A DNA stretch of 64,000 nt from Paramyrothecium sp. XJ0827 (taxonomy: Eukaryota; Ascomycota; Sordariomycetes; Hypocreales; Stachybotryaceae), in NCBI GenBank assembly GCA_020881915.1, contig JAJFPB010000004.1, positions 3,224,001 to 3,288,000 on the forward strand. Reading direction: 5' to 3'. The notes beneath the pieces were generated by a model, which saw nothing but the letters and a program-made list of their open reading frames with translations, was not told where the DNA came from and ran no database searches. The position numbers and the translations under genes were made by a program. Positions 23,327 to 34,771 of this stretch are shown here, in pieces. Every line of letters begins with the position of its first letter. Within the stretch, counting starts at the first letter, position 1.

Positions 23327-26300
23327 ATGACTCGATCGTCACAGAGGGCCCCGAAAGCCTCTGGTGGAACGGCTCATGCTCGCTGGCATTCGCGAATTGG
23401 CGGCAACGCATTGCGCCATCCTTCATCACATGGAAGTACTTTTTCAACCCTTGGCCGAGAAACACGCAACAACGAGGCCTCTCATCACGACGACAGAGGT
23501 GGCCAGAACCAAAGTCAATCTTCGATTATGTTTACAAGCCCCGGTGCATCTTCGACCAACCTACGAGCGGATCACTTTGATAAAGATGAGCCTCACGAGG
23601 CCGTAAGTCATGGCGACTCGCACGAGGTCATCATGGCCATGAGCCTCAGAAACGACGGCCTGTTGGGTTGTGCCTATTTCACTACGGACAATGGGGTTCT
23701 CTCCTTGTTCAACCATTTGCCTATGTCTGATACCCATGAATGGGAAAGCGTTATTGTTCACGCGCAGCCTACAACAATCCTGGCGTCTGCCCGCACCCCC
23801 GAATCTCTGATGGTCTTTTTAGAAGAGAGATCCAACCTCGATGTAGCTGGTATGAATGGACCCAATGCCGACGACATGAATGGCCAATGCTTATGAAACC
23901 TTCCCAGACGCAGCAGTAGGTGGTTTCGTTTTGCGGGTACTCCCTTCTTCTGAATTCGCATACGACGCTGCATGTGAGAAATTGGTTAATCTTGATCTGC
24001 ACAATTCGACAACTGTTCAAGCGGTTATATCCGATGGCGGAGCGGACTCCATTTCATATAGTAGCAACGCACATTCGCATGGAAACCCTTATTCCGAATC
24101 GAGACACATGAAGGTATTACGATGCGATGCATTAGTCAATCTTGAAGATTATGCCTCTGTGAGAATGCTGCCTCCTCTTACGAGACATTCCTGACATCCC
24201 CTAGGTGTCCTGCGCTGGAGCGGTACTGAATGATCTGTTACGTCGACGATCAACCGACTTCTTCCCAGGCAGAGACGAGAGTGATTCGTTATTTCAAGTA
24301 CGCCACATCCAAACGTCTTGCTTCACGGACTTCATGCTGGTGAATACAGACACACTGCTATCTTTGCAGATAATAAAGTCGGAGATTCATCCCAATAGTC
24401 AGGCTTTGGGCCCGGCCTCCAGTGCTTCTGGGCAAAAGGAGAGTTTATCGTTGTATGGACTTTTCCATCATTTAGCTAGTACACCCCAGGGACGAACTCG
24501 GCTTCGCCAAATATTTCTCCAGCCCACACTTCAAATGGATGTTATCACTCAGCGACAGCGAGCAATATCAATGCTCACCAAACCAGAAAACGAAGAGATC
24601 CTGATGCAGGCAACCGCCATACTTCGAAGGATCACCAACATGAGAAGCGTTGCCGACCATTTGCGCCGGGGTGTGGATTCATCATCAAGTGGACGATCGT
24701 TTAATAAAGACATCTGGATAACACTAAGAAGATTCGCTGCTCAGGCATTGAAGCTACGCGAGTGTGCTACTACTCTGTCTGCACAGAACATCGAAGTGGT
24801 CTCGAAGGTAAGCAGCAATAATTTCACGTTACTGCTGCGTGGTGATTCTATCTGACTGTGAAGCTTATCAACGGTATCGACCCTGCGAGCCTCATAGCGG
24901 TCGGCGACATGGTCAACAAAACGATTGACTTCGAACAGTCCAGATCGCGGCAGCGGTCATCCGTAAGAGCCGGCGTCGATCTTGAGCTTAACGGGCTAAA
25001 GCGCCGATACGATGGCATGGGAAGCTTTCTCACCGAAATTGTGAACCATGTGAACACGATGTTACCACCATGGGCCTCCAAATACATTCGGTCCTGCATA
25101 TTTCTTCCTCAGCTAGGCTTCCTCATGGTAGTGGAGCTCGACCCAGACACAGGAAATGGTCTCTACGATGGTGAATGTGCCGATGGTGGAAAGTGGGAGA
25201 AGCTTTTTACAGCGGACGGTGCTGTGTGTTATAAGAACAAATACATGAAAGAACTCGATGAGCAGTACGGCGATATGTACTGTGAAATTGGCGGTAAGCT
25301 TCTGCACCGCCTCGAGCAAGCTCATCTAACTATGAGATAGACAGGGAAGTTGAAATCATTCATGAATTAGCCTCCGCCGTCATCGCTCATGAAGACGCCT
25401 TAATGCGAGCTTCTGACATTTGCGGGGACTTTGATGCTATACTCGCCTTGGCCGTGGGCGCAAAGAAATACCAGTGGGTTGAACCTTGCATCACAATTGA
25501 GCCCAAACTTGAAATTGAAGGAGGTCGTCACCCACTGCAAGAGCTTGTGGTACCGGCATTTGTGCCAAATGACTGTTATATCGTTGGAGGTCGGGGAAGC
25601 TCGATGGGCGATCACATGAAAGCATGCAGTCAGGCTCTTGTTGTGACCGGTCCCAATCATTCTGGAAAGAGCATTTATCTAAAGCAGACGGCGATCATTG
25701 TCTATCTTGCGCATATCGGAAGCTATGTACCGGCGGCAAGAGCGACGATCGGCCTGACTGACAAAATTCTCACTCGCATATCCACTCGGGAGAGCGTTGC
25801 GAGAACCGAAAGTGCCTTCAGCATAGACTTGAAGCAGATATCGCGGGCGATAGCATCATCGACGCCAAAAAGCCTTGTCATCGTCGATGAATTCGGGAAA
25901 GGAACCAACCTAGATGATGGAGCAGGACTTTTGGCAGCACTAATTGACCACTTTTGTGGTCTGAACGAGGAGATGCCACGCATGCTAATCGCGACCCATT
26001 TCCACGAGGTCTTGAGTGAGGAGTGGACAAGATCGCTGCATAGTCTTTCTCTATACCACATGGACGTCGTAACTAACTGGGAGACCGACAGACTAGATGA
26101 CCAGCTGACATACTTATTCAAGTTAACCCCTGGCTGCTGCAAGTCGAGTTTTGGGAGTCGATGTGCAGCCTTAAACGGAGTTCCCAGCGCTGTCACTGAA
26201 CGGGCCGAAGCCATTTCAAGTCTACTAAGTCGTAACGAAGACATCAGTTCGGCTTGTGCGAAGTTGACAGAGGAAGAGCAGCAACATCTTGAGTTGGCTG

Positions 26301-26413
26301 AAATGGCGGCAAGAAGATTCATAAGCGAGGATTTGGATGACCACGACGGAGGCGGCAGACACCGAGAAGCTACGGACGCGAGCGGTCTCCTGACCAAGAT
26401 ACTTTCGAAATAA
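23327..26413 (+). CDS. MSH5: Meiotic MutS homologue Msh5
   Basis: Exons 23327-23849, 23908-24158, 24205-24807, 24864-25293 and 25341-26413 join in frame to 959 residues. A variable N-terminus of about 100 residues precedes EVIMAMSLRNDGLLGCAYF (the MutS connector region in Msh5). The lever/core domains contain SLYGLFHHLASTPQGRTRLR. The ATPase has Walker A GPNHSGKS at about residue 706, the ESAFSIDLKQISRA helix, Walker B LVIVDEFGKGT at about 782, and ATHFHEV. The Ile in GKSIYLKQ, with no mismatch-recognition Phe-x-Glu domain, points to Msh5 rather than Msh4 or mismatch-repair MutS. Msh4-Msh5 forms a clamp that stabilises crossover intermediates in meiosis. Two introns have CTGAC or CTAAC within 20 nt of the acceptor; the third ends AAG. 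The start could be extended by an unseen upstream exon. Confidence 0.93.
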
Positions 26414-27055
26414 AATCCTAACCTTTTTCTTACATTGAAATCATCATTCTGGAACACATTTCGTGCACAGGGCTGGGCAGCCATTTCTGATCAAGAGTTG
26501 TGCATCGAGATGGGACTCAACTGATTTGGACTGAAAGCTGGTTCACAAGAACACATTCGCGGATAGCTCAAGCCCATATCGAAGTGATCATTATGAACTA
26601 GACGTTGCTCTGGTGTTTGAACACGAGGAACCTGACTCTATCGAGAATCCCTTTCTCAAGAATATGAAATACGTACATCTATCATAACCGCTAAACACAT
26701 CAACTCTCGGACCCAATTGACCCATATGCTCACCGAAAGGATGACATAGATCCTCCTAGTGCTGTAACTTCCAGGCAAAATAATACTAATGTACTAGGAG
26801 AATCATGAGACCGTCCTCGGGCCACTCATGTGTGCCTGGCCAAAGTGTGGTTCAGCACCAAAACCTCGCTGCGTTGAATCGTTCCCGACGTTACCCGTGC
26901 TATGTAAGAAAAGACGCAAGGAAGGTCCAATGTTCAAGAAATAGAAATAGATCCAGGTCAAATACAAGAAGAGCCTTGCAAACGCCGAACCAAAGAGTGT
27001 GGAGCCTGCGTAGCCCGCTTCTTTCTGGTAGTCTATATGCAGACCTGCCGGAGGT
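26414..27055. other. Convergent intergenic region
   Basis: The 3' flanks of MSH5 (plus) and the GPI-type gene (minus). Nothing else is seen. Confidence 0.5.
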
Positions 27056-27844
27056 TCATGCCAAATGTGCAATGACGAACCCGGCGCTTACGCCAATCAT
27101 GAGATAAGCTGAGGCCGAGCTGTAAAATTTATACGTCCCTGAACTGGACTCGAAAGTATCACAACTCGTAGTTTCTAGGGCCCCACAAGCTTGAGTACTC
27201 AGGCTGGAGCAGATGGACGTAGCTGAGGCACCAAGCTGTGCCCATTGACCACCCACTGTCGTTCCCCCGCCTCCAGGGACATCTATTGTCACAGCAAAGC
27301 CGCCTCCTTGGAGGCCCGATGTGCAGGCCTCGTAATTTCTTGAGCATGCTCTGACGGCGGAGGAACACTCGCCGCTGTCCTCGAAGCTCGTTGCTGCGAA
27401 AGGGAACGAGAAGTAGGAGTTTGGAACGAAAGATACGGGAGGAGGAGGCCGATTGGTAGGGGCGGAAGCGGGAGCGGTACCGGTGCACACGGCTCTGGGA
27501 CATATGAATTGGATTAGCAACCATACTTGAATAGCAGCGACCCGGAGCGACGTCGCGCAGCTTACGCATACTCACCCAGAGGGACAGCAGGCTGGCGCAT
27601 TTTGGGTATCCAACTGGCAAATCTGGCCGGTCTGGCAGCATATGCCACTGAAGACGGGCCCAAGCGAAGCGTCGCACTGAAAGGTGTTACTTGGACATTC
27701 GTCTCGCCCGAAGAGAAAGCCTGTCGCGACTGGCGCATAGACTGCGGCGGCGGCCGATGCTGCGGAGGTCGCGACGGCTGTTGACGCAAGGAATGCGACC
27801 AGTACAAGGCCGGTCTGTTGCCTCTGTGTTTTGTGACGAGCCAT
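27056..27844 (-). CDS. Secreted Cys-rich GPI-anchored-type cell surface protein
   Basis: Exons 27844-27576 and 27494-27056 join in frame to 235 residues (81-nt intron, donor GTGAGT, acceptor CAG). A basic N-terminus plus hydrophobic core (GLVLVAFLASTAVATSA) is a signal peptide. A compact module with eight cysteines including two CC pairs follows (DECPSNTFQCD ... GICCQ ... ACCPSGAVC, about residues 48-93), then a Pro-rich linker. A second Cys-containing region holds a VTIDVPGGGG motif. A C-terminal hydrophobic tail after a Ser/Ala segment (SSASAYLMIGVSAGFVIAHLA) fits a GPI-attachment signal. I know similar proteins only as conserved fungal surface proteins of unknown role. Location at the wall or plasma membrane is inferred. 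Confidence 0.85.
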
Positions 27845-29018
27845 TGTGAGACAAGAAGATTGATTCGCAACGACAATAGCAATACCAGGCGCTGGTTGTT
27901 GTGTTGGCTACCTACTGTAGCTATAGCACTGAGGTAGCTCAAGGTAAGGTAAGTAGATAAGGCAGGCGAGGCACCTTTTTTGAAGCTGAAGCAAAATTAG
28001 AAATAGATACTGTACGTACGGCCAAGCAAAGATTCGTGTATTTCAGTTGGTGTTGTCTGTGAAGGCGCTTTGGGGTAAGGTAAGGGTGAGGTGAGAGGGC
28101 AGCCCAAATCGTTTAGCGACGAAGGATCTTGGTTGGCTGGGAGAGGCAGAGGTAGGATTGTACCTTGACGGCTACTCCACCCAGCAGCAAGACTGAGATC
28201 CCTTTTCGGCATCGCCAGAACCCCACATTGTGCCTCAGCTTCATGCTCTAATTACCACGTAAAAAATGTCAAATGGTGTACATCATAAAATTGAGACTTT
28301 GTCAAGCAGGAAACCTGTTAGAATATGCATCATAATGTTCTTTTTGGTCTAATTTACCAGAACAGAGATCATTTCAGCTGCTTGAATGTAAGAGCACTGG
28401 CAAGCTACTTTGAGCAAGTGACCAACATGTAAGTCCGTGAATATCGCAAATAAATCTCGCAATAATCAATATTTATTACGTTTAAAGTTATAGAAGTGGC
28501 TTGTACGCATGAGTTTGAGGACATATACAGAGCGCAAAGAAGCTCAACTGGATGACATGAGAGTTGACAAGCTGAGCCCGTATGTAGCTTTTTCAGTATT
28601 GTGTCTGGCCAGTCTTTCGTACCAACTCGCTACTAATCGAGAGCCTCAATGAGGAAATGAACGTCCTATTACTCTCGAGCGAGGCTTTGAAGCAGAAATA
28701 TGAGACACTTGATGAAAGACTATCTATAAGGCAAGGTAGACAGGGAAGTGCTATAAACCGAGCTGTTGCTTAAATACGGTACCGACTTAGATGACCACCA
28801 TGATGTCATTCATCGCGGTGTTGGCCCAGCAACCTAAGGTCATGGTAGTGGGGTTTGCGATCGCATCTTTCTGGGCTTGCAAGTTCACAGGCTAACGCTT
28901 CCTACAAGCTATGAGAAAGACGACGCGGCTGTCGCTTCCATACCGCCTTGTGTCAAAAGAAATTATTATTGTACTTCCCCCACACAGCGCCCTTCAGAAT
29001 CACGCCATCGATGGGCTG
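27845..29018. other. Intergenic region with GGTAAGG-type repeats
   Basis: Promoter of the GPI-type gene. It contains AAGGTAAGGTAAG near 27940 and a similar string near 28075, which are half-forms of the GGTACC-island motif. The stretch 28250-28760 is AT-richer than its surroundings. No gene is seen. Confidence 0.5.
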
Positions 29019-29897
29019 TCAATTGTGTCCTCGTACGTGAGCTAGTATTTGTCTTAGTCGATCAACGGCAGTAGTATTTGAAGATCCCACAGCTGCATCA
29101 CCCTGAGATCTTGTCAACTCTTCAGCTTCCCGCTTTGCGTCCGAGACCAGTGGCCCGAGGTCTCCCCAGACTTCTGCATTATAGCTAGAGAGAACTTCGG
29201 CCCATTGTTGAGCCCAGACTTGCCGGGCATGGTTTGGGTCAGCCGTACCCAGGAATTGCTCGCGGTCTTTACTAGAGGAAAGGTCGGAGCTGGTGATGAA
29301 GTCTGGAGAGAAGTCAAGCAAGCCGTTCCAGACTGATGCACCTAGATCTGACTCAAAGAGAGCCCTCCGGAGGCTCACAGCTGCCTCTGGAGACAGTTCA
29401 TACGGGCCATCTAAAGCTTCGAACGTTTCTTCCTCGTCGGGCCGGCTGAGCATGTCCACAACGGCAAAGCCATCAGATGCTTCTTGCCATGCCAGTGACT
29501 GGGGGAAGTGTTGAGGCCCTTGGACCTGCTCGTGGGTGAATTGGAATCCGAGAGGCTCATGAAACTGTTCAAATGCTTGGGAAGTCTGCCCAGAATGCGT
29601 GACTTCGTGCCTGAAGGTTTCACTTATACCGGAGCGTTGATTGCGATGGTGGGCAGCCTCGTTGGATGCGGGCGACTCCCAGCTAGATGAGCTCCCCGAA
29701 CCGCCTGCGGCCTTCTCTGAAGTCATCAGGTTGGGCAATGGTTGGGTGCCTGTAACCGAATTGAGGGCCAGCCTCCCGGATGCTTGAAGGCGCTCTGCGA
29801 CTGTTGGTTCTTTTTCTTTCTCTTTGCCTCGCGAAACATTTCCGTTGTTAGTCTCAGACACACCTGACTCTGGTGGATTTTGTTTTTGGTTCGCCAT
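29019..29897 (-). CDS. Unrecognised acidic protein
   Basis: Single exon; the frame is open from 29939, but MANQKQNPPESGV at 29897 is preferred because the 14 residues before it are irregular. It has 292 residues. The first about 120 are Ser/Gly/Asn-rich and probably disordered. The middle has FAVVDMLSRPDEEETFEAL, and the C-terminal 100 residues look helical, with QVWAQQWAEVLSSYNAEVWGD and ELTRSQGDA. Trp-rich WAxxW segments resemble those of peroxin cofactors of the Pex18/20 type only superficially, and I do not make that call. No signal peptide or membrane segment is seen. Its neighbour to the right is the PP2A B subunit, read the other way across about 2 kb. Confidence 0.7.
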   Translation of the reverse strand: MANQKQNPPESGVSETNNGNVSRGKEKEKEPTVAERLQASGRLALNSVTGTQPLPNLMTSEKAAGGSGSSSSWESPASNEAAHHRNQRSGISETFRHEVTHSGQTSQAFEQFHEPLGFQFTHEQVQGPQHFPQSLAWQEASDGFAVVDMLSRPDEEETFEALDGPYELSPEAAVSLRRALFESDLGASVWNGLLDFSPDFITSSDLSSSKDREQFLGTADPNHARQVWAQQWAEVLSSYNAEVWGDLGPLVSDAKREAEELTRSQGDAAVGSSNTTAVDRLRQILAHVRGHN

Positions 29898-31935
29898 TGC
29901 GGCAGAAAAAGAAAGATTAGAGCTTCCACCGGCCAGCAAACGCGTTGACCCTTGTCGATTCGAATAGATCGTGTTCCCTCCGCAAGCGGGAGTTCCGTAT
30001 TAAAGTTGCCCACTTGCACCTCGGCTCCCCACACAAGCTTGCCGATTCACACATGACTGCCATCGCATATGCAATTACCTAGGCGCTAGATGAGCTACAA
30101 CGAACGAAATTGATAAGAGTCATCACTCGAGACTGCCAATCTTATGAGCCGTATCCGAAACTTCTTCGTGAGCGCGCCTAATCGACTTAAAACTAATAAC
30201 CCTGTCATTTGGGTCAGATAAATGACTCTTTCTTTTGTTGCGGTAAACATGAATCATTACGGGAAACGTCCAAAAGTGCACAAAAGCTCACGTCATGCAT
30301 GCCTGCACCTAAACACAGCCAGATTGTCTATGTGAGATATCTCGGTGTCCGTTGCCTAGGTAGGCAAGTACCTCACCTGTTCTTACCGCTTGCTTTTGGC
30401 TCCTGTAATAGGTGTAATGGCATTTGAATGTTCAGCGTAAGGCAGGCCTAAGTATTTCCCTCTGCAACCATATAAACTTTGTTAGTTGGAATACTCTGTA
30501 GTTTAAAGCAAGCGTGATATGGTAAAGGTGTAGGTAGGATAGGAAATCTCCATTCCTTGCCTGTGATTTTCATAGCAAAATTTGAGAAACATGTTATATT
30601 CAGGACCCAATTAAGGACAGGACTACTTGGTGCTCAAACGCGCCGGTAACTACCCCGTCGCATTCTTCCTACGCTCCATGCTTACCGACTCGTAGCCACT
30701 TAGGATTTGTGACTAGCTCACATCTGCGCGCGTAGCTACGTGGCAAATGAATTCTCGATTCCCCCAAAGTAATCGTTCGTTTATATTGGGCAACGTTTGT
30801 AAGCCTGAGTCCCCCAACGGAGGTCTGTAGAGGTCAGGTGGGTAAGTATGGAAGGTGAGGGACCTACAGTAGTGCCTGCATGGTAACTGCAGCACCACTC
30901 TAGCAAATCTAAGGAACGTAGCCTGAGCTCCCCTCCCAATGCAAGGTTAAGGTAAGGTGGGCAGGTACCTTAGGTACCTGGCGTCTCGAGAAGCAACTGA
31001 AGGTAACATTGGTTGGAAGGTTTAGGAGCAAGTACGCCAGGAAGGATTCAAGTTAAGGTACCTTAAGGTGAGGAAGGTACTTAAAGTACCTTGAGCAGGT
31101 GCCCAGGTACCTGAAGCACTTAGGCCCAAGTACCTAAGAGACCTGATGCGCCCTACCTTAGAGCTGCTCAGTAAGGTACCGCGTTATAGGTACTTACCTC
31201 GGAAGTCTGGCTGAGGTACCTTACATTACGTTTTATATCTTGAGGTATCGACCCGACTACCACCAAACCGTCGAACGTACCTTACTTCACTCTAGTAGCT
31301 GTCACGAGTGCGTACCTTAGGTACCCTACCTTACCTAAGGCAGTTCCCTACCTTACCTTAGGCTTGACGAGGCACCAAGCCCCACCGACCCTCTCGAATA
31401 CCTCCTGCTGGGTACCTTCATTTGTCGAGAGCATATCAGCGGGCAGTGGAGTTGCAGCAGTGGGAACCACTCACGCAGCACGCACCGACCCTCATCACCG
31501 CATCACAAACCCAACTCGTTCCCTTTGACCTGCTTCTCGATATATCCGCCAGCCCTGACTCTAGCAATCCTCCTCCATCCTGCGCCGCTCGCCCCAGTGT
31601 CTGAATCTGGTGTATTCTCGCCCCTTGTAGGGATCTTCCGTTCTACGCATCTACCCCGTCCAGCTCACCTGGTGGACGACATCATCGTCATTCTCCTCCG
31701 CACCCGCCGTGGCCTTTACTCGTCGCATTGAACTGGCGACGACCTCTTTCAAATCGCCAACCTTGTGACGCTCTGTATTTGGAACAGCGAAATCGGGTTC
31801 TGCTGTAGCTAGAGCTCCGCCACTTGCATTTTCGTTTGCTCATCGCCGCCACTCTCTCCCCCGCCATTACCGGTTCTCCGCCCGCTTCTGCCCATCTATT
31901 CTCGTGCACCGATCCCCCTGCAGCTGCCCACCAAG
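29898..31935. other. Divergent intergenic region (unknown protein / PP2A B subunit)
   Basis: About 2 kb. The right half holds the densest GGTACC island in the window (separate entry), followed by a C/T-rich stretch (31500-31935) typical of a fungal promoter and leader. No gene is supported. Confidence 0.5.
30961..31420. repeat. GGTACC palindrome island
   Basis: About eight GGTACC cores occur in 460 bp (near 30964, 30973, 31057, 31105, 31175, 31214, 31320 and 31411), mostly inside longer near-palindromes such as TAAGGTACCTTA and CTTAGGTACC. Half-forms such as TACCTTACCTTAGG lie between them. A six-base palindrome is expected about once per 4 kb by chance. The spacing is irregular, so it is not a simple tandem repeat. 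Confidence 0.75.
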
Positions 31936-33675
31936 ATGGTTGACAGCGAAGCCAACTCACCCACGTGGAAGTTCACTCAGTATGTACCCTCTCGGCCGGC
32001 CATGAGATAAACACTGACACCGAAATCTTAGGTGTTTCGGCGACAAAGGGGACGTTGAAGACATCACCGAAGGTAGAGATCGTCCCCGCCCTAAGCTTAC
32101 AATTATGCTAATATTCTCCTCACCATGTAGCCGATATCATTTCGACGGTCGAATTCGATCATACGGGTAACTACCTCGCGACAGGCGACAAAGGAGGTCG
32201 CGTCGTGTTGTTTGAGCGAAACGAAACTGTACGTGTTTCTTCTCTACCAAATTCCCTGTCACCACCACGAGTCCTGATCCTTGAATGTAGAAGAAGTCTT
32301 GCGAGTATAAATTCCACACTGAGTTTCAGTCCCATGAACCCGAATTCGACTATCTAAAATCCCTTGAAATCGAGGAAAAAATCAACAAGATAAAATGGTG
32401 TCGTCGTCAGAATGCCTCACATTATCTGCTGTCGACCAACGATAAAACAATCAAGCTGTGGAAGGTCTTTGAGAAGTCCTTAAAGGTGGTTGCCGAGAAC
32501 AATCTCTCTCATGATGTCACACCAGGAAGCATTGCCGGAGGTGGCGGCGCTCCTCGGCCGCTACCTTCCACGCAATTCAAGAATGCCACTGACCTCAAGC
32601 TGCCACGGCTGACCCATCATGATACCGTCGTAGCTGCGGTTCCACGTCGCACATATGCCAATGCACATGCTTACCACATCAACAGCATCTCGGTAAACAG
32701 TGACGGCGAGACCTTCATCAGCAGCGATGATCTACGCATCAACTTGTGGAATCTCAACATTCAAGACCAGAGCTTCAACATTGTCGATATCAAGCCCGCC
32801 AACATGGAGGAGCTCACTGAGGTTATCACTGCAGCTGAGTTCCATCCACTCAGCTGCAACTGGTTCATGTACGCTAGCTCCAAAGGAACAATCAAGCTTG
32901 CCGACATGCGGGAGAGTGCGTTGTGCGATCAACATGCCAAACGTAAGAGCGCCTCCTATCTACTCAACCAGAAGCCTTTTCGGCCCTTATCTAACTGCGA
33001 ACAGTTTTCGAACAGGAAGAAGACCCATCATCACGATCCTTTTTCTCCGAGATCATCTCTTCCATTTCGGATGTGCGCTTCTCATACGACGGCCGCTACA
33101 TCCTGTCTCGCGACTACCTGACCGTTAAGATCTGGGATATTAATATGGAGCGGCAGCCAATCAAAACGATACCCATTCATGAACACTTACGCCCACGACT
33201 GTGCGACACGTACGAGAACGATAGCATTTTCGACAAATTTGAGGTCGTGTTTTCTGGAGATGCAAAGAACGTCATGACCGGCAGCTACAACAACAACTTC
33301 ATGATTTACCCCACCGATCCTGAAAAGGAGGTAGAGGTTGTCTTACAAGCAGACAAGTCGGCTTTCAAGGCCAAGAAAGTTGGCGTGCCTACGCCGATCA
33401 ACGCATCGACCAGCCCAACCGCGACGAACGGAGGCAAGAAGGGCAACTCTCGAGCAGGCAGCCCTGCTGGGGGCGCGCAGGGACAGAGAATGCGCAAGGA
33501 GACGGATGCGGATCAGATTGATTTCAACAAGAAGATCTTGCATATGAGCTGGCATCCCTTCGAAGACAGCATTGCTATTGCAGCCACGAATAACGTACGT
33601 TTCTTACACGCACCTACATGCATGAATGCACGCACTAACCCCTCATCTCAGCTCTTTGTCTTCTCGGCACTCTAA
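31936..33675 (+). CDS. CDC55: PP2A regulatory subunit B (B55/Cdc55 type)
   Basis: WD40-propeller targeting subunit of protein phosphatase 2A (rgb-1 in Neurospora, pabA in Aspergillus), acting in cell cycle, septation and growth. Exons 31936-31979, 32032-32072, 32131-32228, 32291-32942, 33005-33594 and 33652-33675 join in frame to 482 residues. Landmarks: [20 protein letters not shown] (N-terminus), [64 protein letters not shown], a [20 protein letters not shown] segment, [14 protein letters not shown] and [22 protein letters not shown]. An insertion rich in Gly/Ser/Pro (about residues 395-430) sits between blades, as in other filamentous fungi. The last exon encodes only LFVFSAL. All six joins give uninterrupted family sequence, so the model is firm. 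Confidence 0.96.
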
Positions 33676-34771
33676 AAGAGGCAACTGATGATATCCCCGC
33701 CTGGGAGGGAAAACTTCCGAACGTGCTGGCGACGAGGGAGTCTTGAACGGCCTCACTGCAACAGGACAAGATGGATCGGCGGTTGCCTCGTAGATTCATA
33801 TCATCCGTCCGGAGTTTAGGGGCAGATGCTTACAGCTAGCAAGAAGAAGGGGAAATCTGCAGGCTGGCATATTGTTGCCTATTGGTTTCAGGCCGTCACC
33901 CTACACCAACCGACACTTATGGAGGCCTTGTTACTTGCGCTATTATGGTTACTTAGAAGCACACAAATAGCGCGGACGAAGAGGAAGTTAAATCCCTGGC
34001 TTTTGCCGGAGGCGGGAAAGTCGTGGTTCTGCTGGGTCTGGTATGGTGTAGCAAGATGCGGCGTTCTGCCGCCATACATGGCAAACCCGACCAAGTTTTG
34101 GTGGAAAGTTACCAAACTTGAATAAGGTCCTGCTAGAAGGACACTTGACAAAGATTTTCCCTTACATCTCCTCACGCGTGTCCGTTGGGTTAGAAACCGA
34201 TGCAAGTCTAGATGGTACCTCGAAATAGAAGGCTGTATGCAAGAGAGAAGCCGCTGCCAAGACGTAAGAACCAAACCGGCCATATCAGTCGTATTGGGAG
34301 AAGAAGGACTAGAATCAGAGAAGGCAAACCTATAGGCGCTCACTCGCATAGGTTCTCGTAAAAAGTTCACAATGATGTGGTATCCTTTTTTTTATACGTT
34401 GATGGGGGTTGCCAGGGTACTTGGTGCTTGCCATTAAGGAGAGAAAGGAGGGGCTTGGATTTGTGAACACGGACGCCCCCCACATGTAGTCTAGGTACCT
34501 GGCAAGGTCGTTTCAGATGCTGTGGTAGGCGTGCCGGATGACCGTAAGCAATTGACTGCGCTTCGTCTAATGACATGGAAAAGGACAGCATATAACTTAG
34601 CACTCCTACCGCGATACTATGCTACAAGAGCCTCCACGTTGCTGACTTACGGCGCGCAAAAAATAAGGCGACCTCAGAGCAGCAAAACCACTGGCAGGCG
34701 CCTCTGCAAGATCTTCACAACCTTCGGAAGGAAAATCCATGCACCTGTGGTAACCTACCTACCTACTCAGG
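33676..34771. other. Intergenic region, no gene seen
   Basis: About 1.1 kb between two plus-strand genes. One GGTACC occurs near 34215 and another near 34494. An open frame of 160 residues on the minus strand has no domain or plausible composition. Confidence 0.5.

Noticed and set aside
25723..26484. 253-residue minus-strand frame
   Set aside because: Antisense to the conserved MSH5 ATPase exon; open by codon-bias shadowing.
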